NCBI GenBank assembly: GCA_001773855.1
Contig: MEXZ01000135.1
Span: 1 to 8,801 of the forward strand
Direction: 5' to 3'
Source: Candidatus Aminicenantes bacterium RBG_13_64_14
Lineage (GTDB): Bacteria; Acidobacteriota; Aminicenantia; Aminicenantales; Saccharicenantaceae
DNA length: 8,801 nt
Under the pieces are notes generated by a model that saw only the letters and a list, made by a program, of their open reading frames with translations, was not told the DNA's origin and did not search any database. Shown in pieces: positions 1 to 5,532 of the stretch. The translations under genes and the position numbers were made by a program. The number at the start of each line of letters is the position of its first letter. Positions within the stretch are counted from its first letter, which is position 1.

Positions 1-169
1 CGGCTCCCTCATTCAATCCAAAAAACGTACTACACAAAGCCGATTTTTAGTTTCTCTAATGGGGCAACTTTCGCCCTTCCCGCCCCTGCTTCAAGAGATC
101 GCGCACCGATTCCTCTTCCGAAGACATCCGGCGATAGTGGAAAGTGGAGACGAGACCCCGACTTGTCCG

Positions 170-175
170 TATAAT
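170..175 (+). promoter_or_regulatory. Consensus -10 box placed for a leaderless mRNA
   Basis: A perfect TATAAT sits six bases before the ATG at 182. Transcription normally starts about seven bases past a -10 box, so the predicted +1 falls on or next to the A of that ATG, and the mRNA would have no 5' leader. There is no Shine-Dalgarno sequence before the ATG, which fits. I see no good -35 hexamer at 16-18 bases (the sequence there reads about GAGACG), and leaderless promoters often rely mainly on the -10. The region to the left (1-169) is AT-rich at first and holds no gene I can support. Confidence 0.55.
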
Positions 176-181
176 AGACAC

Positions 182-511
182 ATGACGCCTTTCACAGAAA
201 AGGCGAAAGCCCTGATCAAGCGCATCCCGCGCGGCCGCGTGGCGACCTACGGCCAGATCGCCTTCCTCGCCGGATTCGACGGCGGCGCCCGCCAGGTGGC
301 CTGGCTTCTCCACTCTTCCTCGGCCAAGGACCGCCTGCCCTGGCATCGCGTCATCGGAGGCCGCGGCAGAATTTCGCTCCCGCGGGGCTGCGGGTTTGAG
401 ACACAGCTCCGCCGCCTGCGGGCCGAGGGCGTCAACGTCCCCCCCTCGGGCCGCATTGATCTGGGGCGCTACCTTTGGGAGCCCCGCTTCTCAACTGCCT
501 CGAACCCATGA
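182..511 (+). CDS. Alkyltransferase-like (ATL) DNA damage-recognition protein, MGMT/Ogt fold without the active Cys
   Basis: A 109-residue protein with the DNA-binding domain of O6-alkylguanine-DNA alkyltransferases. Visible family features are GRVATYGQIA (residues 18-27, with the Tyr that rotates the phosphate), the arginine-finger segment GGARQVAWLL (34-43, R37), and PWHRVIGG (53-60). In repair enzymes the last motif reads PCHRV and its Cys accepts the alkyl group; here residue 54 is Trp, so transfer is not expected. The triad Y23/R37/W54 has the same spacing as Tyr25/Arg39/Trp56 of fission yeast Atl1. Known ATLs bind and flip O6-alkylguanine and hand the lesion to nucleotide excision repair. 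I chose the ATG at 182 because the family starts here and a -10 box lies just upstream; an in-frame ATG at 59 would add 41 residues without a domain match or ribosome site. The stop overlaps the start of hrpA (ATGA), so the two are cotranscribed and probably translationally coupled. Confidence 0.92.
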   Translation: MTPFTEKAKALIKRIPRGRVATYGQIAFLAGFDGGARQVAWLLHSSSAKDRLPWHRVIGGRGRISLPRGCGFETQLRRLRAEGVNVPPSGRIDLGRYLWEPRFSTASNP

Positions 512-3500
512 CTTTGAACCCCGACCGTCCCCAGACCGCCGAGGCGCTGCGCAGAATCCGCGGACTCCTGCCCCGGGCCATGCTGCGCGACGCAGCCGAG
601 GTCTCGGCGCGGATGGAGGCGCTCGCCCGCCGCGCGGGCGGCGGCGACAGCAAGAGGGCGCTCGCCGAGCTCGAGGGCTTGACGAAGCGGCTCGATGCCT
701 CGGCCGCCGAGCGCGCGGCGCGCCTGGCGCGACGGCCCGCGGTGCGCTACCCGCACGAACTGCCCATAAGCGCCATGGCGCGGGAGATCGTCCAGGCCGT
801 CAAGCGTCACCGTGCGGTCATCGTCTCGGGCGAGACGGGCTGCGGCAAGAGCACCCAGATCCCGAAGATGTGCCTCGAGGCGGGGCGCGGCGTCGCCGGC
901 CGCATCGCCTGCACCCAGCCGCGCCGCATCGCCGCGGTGACGATCGCCCACCGCATCGCCGAGGAGCTGAAAGAGGGGCTGGGCCGCTCGGTGGGCTACA
1001 AGATCCGCTTCCAGGACCGCGCCCCCCGCTCGGCTTACATCAAAGTCCTGACCGACGGCATGCTCCTCGCCGAGACTCAGGGCGACCGCGGCCTTCATGA
1101 ATACGACACGCTTATCATCGACGAAGCCCACGAGCGCAGCCTGAACATCGACTTCCTGCTGGGGCTGGCCCGGAAGCTCATAGACGAGCGGCCCGAGCTG
1201 CGGGTCGTCATCACCTCAGCCACGCTCGACACCGAGAAGTTCGCCGAGGCTTTCGGCGGCGCGCCGGTCATCGCCGTCAAGGGCCGCCTCTATCCTGTCG
1301 AAGTCGTCTACCGCCCGCCCGACCGCGCGCGGGGCGAGGACGAGGAGGGTTACGTGGAGCTTGCGGCCAAGGCCGTAAGCGAGATCAAGACCTCGAAACC
1401 GCCGGGCGACATCCTGGTCTTCATGCCCGCCGAGCAGGATATCCTCGAGACCTGCCGGATACTCGAGGGGAAGAAATACCCCGGGACGACCGTCCTCCCC
1501 CTCTACGCCCGGCTGCCGGCCGGGCAGCAGGGCCGCGTTTATTCGGTCGCCGGGCCGAAGATCGTCGTGGCCACGAACGTGGCCGAGACGTCGCTCACGA
1601 TCCCCGGCATCAGGTACGTCGTGGACACCGGGCTGGCGCGCATCTCGCAGTACCTTCCGGGGACGAGGATCAACAGCCTGCCCATAAGCCCCGTATCGCG
1701 GTCGAGCGCCGACCAGCGCTGCGGCCGCTGCGGCCGTGTCCAGGCGGGCTCCTGCGTCCGTCTGTACTCGGAGAAAGACTATGAGGCGCGGCCGCGCTTC
1801 ACCCCGCCCGAGATCTTCCGCTCGAACCTGGCCGAGGTCATCCTGCGCATGATCGATTTGCGGCTCGGCGACCCGCTGCGCTTTCCGTTCGTGGACAAAC
1901 CGAGCGTCCGGCTGGTAAGGGACGGATACGAAACCCTGGTCGAGCTGGGCGCGATCAGGAAGGAGGATGGAGCGGGAGGAGCGGCGGGAGCGGGGGGAGA
2001 GACCGGCGCGGCCGGCGCCGGTTACACGCTCACCGAGCGCGGGCGGCTCATGGCCCGCATGCCGCTCGACCCGCGCATCTCACGCATGCTGCTCGAAGCG
2101 CGGCGCGAGGGATGTCTGGAGGAGGCGGCGGTCATCGCCTCGGCCCTCAGCATCCGCGACCCGCGCGAGCGGCCGCCGGAGAGGGCGGCCGAGGCCGACG
2201 CGCGGCAGGCCGTCTTCAACCCCCCCGACTCGGACTTCCTGACCGTGCTCAACATCTGGAGCCGCTTCCACGGCTCGTTTGAGGAGCTCGACTCACAGAG
2301 CCGGAGGCGCCGCTTCTGCCGCGAGCATTTCCTGTCTTTTCCGCGCATGCAGGAGTGGACCCTTATTCACGGGCAGGTGCTTGAGATCATCGCTGAGCTG
2401 CGGCTTGGGGGGGGCGCGGGGACGGGAGCGGCGGCCGGGACAGCCGGCGAAAAGGCGCGGTATGACGCCGTCCATAGGGCGGTCTTGAGCGGGCTGCTCT
2501 CGAACATCGCCGCCCGCAAGGAGAGGAACATCTACACCGCGGCCAAGGGCCGGGAGGCGATGCTCTTCCCCGGGTCCGTGCTCTTTAGCCGTCCGCCGGC
2601 CTGGATCATGGCCGCGGAGATGGTGAAAACCGCCCGTCTCTACGCCCGGACGGCGGCCCGCATCGACCCGGCCTGGGTCGAGCCCCTGGCCGGCGACCTC
2701 TGCCGCCGCCATTATTCCGACCCGCACTGGGACAAGGACCTGGGCGAGGTGCGAGCCAAGGAGCGCGTGACGCTGTTCGGCCTGGAGGTCGTCTCGGACC
2801 GGCCCGTCCCCTACGGCCCGGTCAACGCTGAGGAGGCGCACGGAATTTTCGTCCGGGAGGCGCTCGTCGGGGGGAAGGTCAAGAACCCTCCGGACTTCCT
2901 GAAGCGCAACCTGGCGCTCGCGGCCAGGATCGAGGCCATGGAGGACAAGCTCCGGCGGCGGGACATCCTGGCCGGCGAGGCGGCCCAGGCCGCGTTTTAC
3001 GGGAGGCGGCTTGCGGGCGTTACCGACCTGGCCGGGCTGCGGGCGGCGGTCGAGCGCGAGGGCGGGGACGATTTTTTGAGAATGAACCGGGAAGACCTCC
3101 TCGTGCGCCGGCCCGACAAGGAGGAGCTCGCCCGATTCCCCGACCGGCTCCCTGTCGGCGAATGGAGCTTCAAGGCGAACTATAAGTTTGAGCCGGGCGC
3201 CGAGGACGACGGCGTCACGGTCAACATTCCCCATGCCGCGCTGGCGGGCGTGACGGTCGAGAAGTTCGAGTGGGGCGTGCCGGGGCAGTTCAGGGAGAAG
3301 GTCGTGGCGCTCATCAAGGGGCTGCCGCGGCGCTACAGGAAGCTCCTCGTGCCCGTAAGCGAGACGGCTCAGGTCATCGTCGAGGAGATGCCGCGCCAGA
3401 CCGAGCGGTCGCTCTACGGGGCGCTGGCCGAGTTCGTCAAACACCGCTTCCGGACGGACATCCCCGCCCGGGAGTGGGAGAAGGCCGCGCTGCCCGAGCA

Positions 3501-4614
3501 CCTGAGGATGAGAGTGGCGGTCCTCGACGGGGAGGGAAAAGCCGTGCTCGCCGGCCGGGACATCGCCGGGCTGATCAAGAAATCGGGCGCGCCGCCGCCG
3601 GCGCCGACCGATACGGCCGCCTGGAAGGCGGCGCGCGAGAAGTGGGAGAGGGAAGGCAGCGCGGCCTGGGATTTCGGGGATCTGCCGGAGAGCGTGCCGG
3701 CCGGACCGCTTGCCGAGGCCTTTCCCGGGCTCGAGCCCGCCTCGGACAGGGGCGCGAACCTGAGGTTGTTCAACAATAAGGAAGAGGCGCGAGAGTCGCA
3801 CCGGCGGGGCGTGGCCGCCCTGCTCCTGGTGAAGCACGCCAAGGACCTCGAATTCCTGAGGCGGTACCTCTTGTTGCCCGAGGAGGCGGGGCGGGCGGCG
3901 CTTCACTTCGGCGGCAAGGCCGTGCTCGAGAAGGCGCTCCACGAGAGCCTGCGGCGCGAAGTCTTCGAGCGGGACGTCAGGACGGAGGCGGAATTCCGAG
4001 CTTACGGCGCCGGAGTCGTGAAGAGCCTGTTTGAGAAGGGGCACGAGCTCGTGAAGGCGGCGGGAGGGGCGCTCGAAGCGTATCTGGCGGCGAGGCGGGC
4101 TCTTTCAGGGATGAAAAAGGATCGGGGAACGAGCAAGACCGTTCAAGCGTTTGTCGAGGAGATCGAGGCCGAGCTGGGGCGACTTATGCCGAAGGATTTC
4201 CTGAGCCGCTTCGGACTCGAGAGGCTGGGGCATTTGCCGAGGTATTTGAAGGCGCTCGAGCTGCGCATCGAGCGGGCGCGACAGGGGCTCGAGAAGGACA
4301 GGCAGAAGGCGGCCCAGGTCGAGCCGTTCGTCACGGCGCTCAAGAAGCTGAGGAGGGAGGCTGGGGAGATGGAGGGCGGCGCGGCTGAGACGGTCGCGGT
4401 CTATGGCGAGGCGGGGCGCGGTGCTTCGGCGGCGGCAAAGGGCGCGGCCGGCGGGCGAATCGTTTCGGCAGCGAAACGAGCGGCGGTCGAGGAGTTCCGC
4501 TGGCTCGTCGAGGAGTTCAGGGTCTCGCTCTTCGCCCCCGAGCTCCGGACCGCGGTCCCGGTCTCGGCCAAGCGGCTCGAGGCGCGGCTGAAAGAGATTG
4601 CCGCATTGGAATAG
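508..4614 (+). CDS. hrpA: ATP-dependent DEAH-box RNA helicase HrpA
   Basis: 1368 residues, close to the roughly 1300 of E. coli HrpA. Helicase motifs run in order: Walker A GETGCGKST (108-116), Ia TQPRR (136-140), II DEAH (205-208), III SAT (237-239), V ATNVAETSLTIP (355-366) and VI QRCGRCGR (403-410), followed by VQAGSCVRLYSE as in HrpA. The HA2/OB region follows, then the long HrpA-specific C-terminus (DUF3418), recognisable at FEPGAEDDGVTV near residue 894. The enzyme is a cytosolic 3'-5' RNA helicase/translocase; the E. coli protein has been tied to mRNA processing and to rescue of stalled or collided ribosomes. The start is the ATG at 508, overlapping the ATL stop as ATGA; no Shine-Dalgarno is visible, so translation likely depends on ribosomes finishing ATL. 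A longer start at 475 would be a TTG inside ATL. Three Gly/Ala-rich inserts (about 487-505, 634-648 and 1290-1325) look like flexible linkers. No promoter of its own is visible. Confidence 0.96.
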   Translation: MTLNPDRPQTAEALRRIRGLLPRAMLRDAAEVSARMEALARRAGGGDSKRALAELEGLTKRLDASAAERAARLARRPAVRYPHELPISAMAREIVQAVKRHRAVIVSGETGCGKSTQIPKMCLEAGRGVAGRIACTQPRRIAAVTIAHRIAEELKEGLGRSVGYKIRFQDRAPRSAYIKVLTDGMLLAETQGDRGLHEYDTLIIDEAHERSLNIDFLLGLARKLIDERPELRVVITSATLDTEKFAEAFGGAPVIAVKGRLYPVEVVYRPPDRARGEDEEGYVELAAKAVSEIKTSKPPGDILVFMPAEQDILETCRILEGKKYPGTTVLPLYARLPAGQQGRVYSVAGPKIVVATNVAETSLTIPGIRYVVDTGLARISQYLPGTRINSLPISPVSRSSADQRCGRCGRVQAGSCVRLYSEKDYEARPRFTPPEIFRSNLAEVILRMIDLRLGDPLRFPFVDKPSVRLVRDGYETLVELGAIRKEDGAGGAAGAGGETGAAGAGYTLTERGRLMARMPLDPRISRMLLEARREGCLEEAAVIASALSIRDPRERPPERAAEADARQAVFNPPDSDFLTVLNIWSRFHGSFEELDSQSRRRRFCREHFLSFPRMQEWTLIHGQVLEIIAELRLGGGAGTGAAAGTAGEKARYDAVHRAVLSGLLSNIAARKERNIYTAAKGREAMLFPGSVLFSRPPAWIMAAEMVKTARLYARTAARIDPAWVEPLAGDLCRRHYSDPHWDKDLGEVRAKERVTLFGLEVVSDRPVPYGPVNAEEAHGIFVREALVGGKVKNPPDFLKRNLALAARIEAMEDKLRRRDILAGEAAQAAFYGRRLAGVTDLAGLRAAVEREGGDDFLRMNREDLLVRRPDKEELARFPDRLPVGEWSFKANYKFEPGAEDDGVTVNIPHAALAGVTVEKFEWGVPGQFREKVVALIKGLPRRYRKLLVPVSETAQVIVEEMPRQTERSLYGALAEFVKHRFRTDIPAREWEKAALPEHLRMRVAVLDGEGKAVLAGRDIAGLIKKSGAPPPAPTDTAAWKAAREKWEREGSAAWDFGDLPESVPAGPLAEAFPGLEPASDRGANLRLFNNKEEARESHRRGVAALLLVKHAKDLEFLRRYLLLPEEAGRAALHFGGKAVLEKALHESLRREVFERDVRTEAEFRAYGAGVVKSLFEKGHELVKAAGGALEAYLAARRALSGMKKDRGTSKTVQAFVEEIEAELGRLMPKDFLSRFGLERLGHLPRYLKALELRIERARQGLEKDRQKAAQVEPFVTALKKLRREAGEMEGGAAETVAVYGEAGRGASAAAKGAAGGRIVSAAKRAAVEEFRWLVEEFRVSLFAPELRTAVPVSAKRLEARLKEIAALE

Positions 4615-4718
4615 GGCTAATTGATCTGGAGCAAGCCCGAACAGATTCGATAAGGGCCTGAACGGCCGGGGCGGGCACGCAAAGGGAAACATCGGCAGCT
4701 CTGCATCGGGCGCGGCTT

Positions 4719-4779
4719 TTTTGGAGTGCGGCCTCATGAGGCCGCTTTGAAAGCGGCGACGCGTCGCCGCACTCCAAAA
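4719..4779. repeat. 61-bp nested palindrome (REP-like, cloverleaf-forming element)
   Basis: The outer arms TTTTGGAGTGCGGC (4719-4732) and GCCGCACTCCAAAA (4766-4779) are perfect 14-bp inverted repeats. Between them, with no base left over, lie the palindrome CTCATGAG (4733-4740), the hairpin GCCGCTTTGAAAGCGGC (4741-4757) and the palindrome GACGCGTC (4758-4765). The pentamer GCGGC or its complement GCCGC occurs four times (4728, 4741, 4753, 4766) in alternating orientation. The element can therefore also fold as two perfect 18-bp palindromes, 4728-4745 and 4753-4770, joined by TTTGAAA. It lies between the converging ends of hrpA and the GNAT gene, the usual home of REP/BIME-type elements moved by RAYT (Y1-type) transposases. 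No transposase is in the window, and a single copy cannot prove that it is repetitive. There is no T-run after the stem on either strand, so it is not a standard intrinsic terminator, though it could block or process transcripts. Confidence 0.75.
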
Positions 4780-4832
4780 CGCGCTTGCGGCCGGGCGATT
4801 ATCAGTTTTTGACGCGCGAAAGGTGCGCGGGC

Positions 4833-5348
4833 CTACAGTTTCAGCGAGAACCGGAGACGATAACCGAGGTCTTTCTCCTGGAAACCCAGGGAGCGGATGA
4901 CGCTCAGTTCCTTCTCGTTCCACTTGGCGATGCAGGCGTAGACTTCCTTGTAGCCCTGCTCCCGGGCGTATTTCAGAGCGGACAGGTGGAGTTTCTTGGA
5001 GATGCCCCGGTTGCGGAAGGGTTTGGAGACGAAGGTGATGTGGAAGTAGAACTCGGCCGGCTTCCAGTGGTCCGAGGCGGGCAGGACATCGTACATGTTG
5101 TCGACCTCGGGCGCGCCCAGGACGGGCCAGCCGAGGAGGTAGCCGACGACGCGGCCATCGAGAAGGGCGACGAAGGTCTTGAACTTGTTGCCGGGCTTGA
5201 GGTAGCGGTTCCGGTATTCGGGGCCGCCGGACTTGATCGACACGCCGTCGAACTTCTCGGACATCTCGGCCTCGAGCTCGGAGACGAGGACTAGGACGCC
5301 CTCCAGGTCTCCGGGCTCGTAGTCGCGGACTTCCAAGTTTTCCATCAT
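4833..5348 (-). CDS. GNAT-family N-acetyltransferase
   Basis: A 171-residue protein covering one whole GNAT domain. The acetyl-CoA-binding motif A is visible as FHITFVSKPFRNRGISKKLH (102-121), with the pyrophosphate-loop pattern R-x-x-G-x-S at 112-117 where Gly or Ala is more usual in the last position. Motif B follows as AKWNEKELSVIRSLGF (141-156), with the typical Asn and the LGF end. A central strand, FVALLDGRVVGYLLG (59-73), is also typical. It should transfer an acetyl group from acetyl-CoA to an amine; the substrate (protein N-terminus, small molecule or antibiotic) cannot be told from sequence. I start at the first of two tandem ATGs (5348; the other is 5345) because an AGGAAG ribosome site lies just upstream. 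An in-frame ATG at 5375 would lie at or before the predicted transcription start. The gene converges on hrpA and is probably monocistronic. Confidence 0.88.
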   Translation of the reverse strand: MMENLEVRDYEPGDLEGVLVLVSELEAEMSEKFDGVSIKSGGPEYRNRYLKPGNKFKTFVALLDGRVVGYLLGWPVLGAPEVDNMYDVLPASDHWKPAEFYFHITFVSKPFRNRGISKKLHLSALKYAREQGYKEVYACIAKWNEKELSVIRSLGFQEKDLGYRLRFSLKL

Positions 5349-5351
5349 CTG

Positions 5352-5357
5352 CTTCCT
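5352..5357 (-). promoter_or_regulatory. Ribosome binding site of the GNAT gene
   Basis: On the minus strand AGGAAG lies three bases before the ATG at 5348 and six before the ATG at 5345. It decides against the upstream ATG at 5375 but does not separate the two tandem ATGs. A start at 5345 would shorten the protein by a single Met. Confidence 0.55.
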
Positions 5358-5377
5358 TTTAATGGGGAACACCATAC

Positions 5378-5406
5378 CTATTAACCTTATTCATGATTAT
5401 TGTCCA
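5378..5406 (-). promoter_or_regulatory. Possible sigma70-type promoter of the GNAT gene
   Basis: On the minus strand TGGACA (5406-5401, five of six matches to TTGACA) is followed after exactly 17 bases by TAATAG (5383-5378, only three of six matches to TATAAT). The predicted +1 near 5371 would give a leader of about 23 bases containing the ribosome site. The stretch is AT-rich in a GC-rich neighbourhood. The spacing is right but the -10 is poor, so this is a weak call. Confidence 0.3.
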
Positions 5407-5515
5407 GACACTCCGTTCCCGGGTTCTTCTTCTCTTCTAACATCTCCCTCTCATTATCCGCCCGGTTCTCTGGCAGCCTTCAGACCAGGAGGATTTCGAG
5501 GCCGGCACGGCGCGC

Positions 5516-5532
5516 GGCGGCGTCTTGCCGCC
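5516..5532 (-). terminator. Hairpin at the stop codon of the DUF5916 gene
   Basis: On the minus strand GGCGGC-AAGAC-GCCGCC forms a 6-bp all-GC stem with a 5-base loop. It begins at the last base of the TAG stop codon of the outer membrane protein gene. There is no T-run after it, so it is not a textbook intrinsic terminator. It may protect the 3' end or act with Rho. The rest of the gap up to the GNAT gene holds a purine-rich tract on the minus strand (about 5424-5453) and no gene. Confidence 0.3.

Noticed and set aside
56..346. 96-codon minus-strand frame at the left edge
   Set aside because: Most of it is antisense to the ATL gene. The final 23 residues look superficially protein-like (acidic, then basic), but there is no start signal or family match.
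475..510. Earlier hrpA start at 475
   Set aside because: It is a TTG within the ATL gene without a ribosome site; the ATG at 508 gives the classic ATGA stop-start overlap.
59..511. Longer ATL reading frame starting at the ATG at 59
   Set aside because: The 41 extra residues match nothing in the family, there is no ribosome site, and the consensus -10 box would lie inside the coding region.
2293..4044. 583-codon open frame on the minus strand inside hrpA
   Set aside because: It is the complement of well-conserved HrpA sequence and has no motifs of its own; it is a GC-rich shadow frame.
4623..4718. Short GC-rich inverted repeats such as GGCC-TGAAC-GGCC and GCAG-CT-CTGC after hrpA, before a T6 run
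   Set aside because: The stems are only 4 bp, and none sits directly against the T-run at 4717-4722. I cannot support a terminator for hrpA here.
4717..4779. The nested palindrome read as an intrinsic terminator for hrpA or the GNAT gene
   Set aside because: The T-run lies before the stem on each strand, not after it, so a 3' U-tract is missing in both directions. Some effect on transcription is still possible.
4813..4829. CGCGC-GAAAGGT-GCGCG hairpin three bases past the GNAT stop codon
   Set aside because: The stem is only 5 bp with a 7-base loop and no T-run follows on the minus strand. This is too weak to call a terminator in GC-rich DNA.
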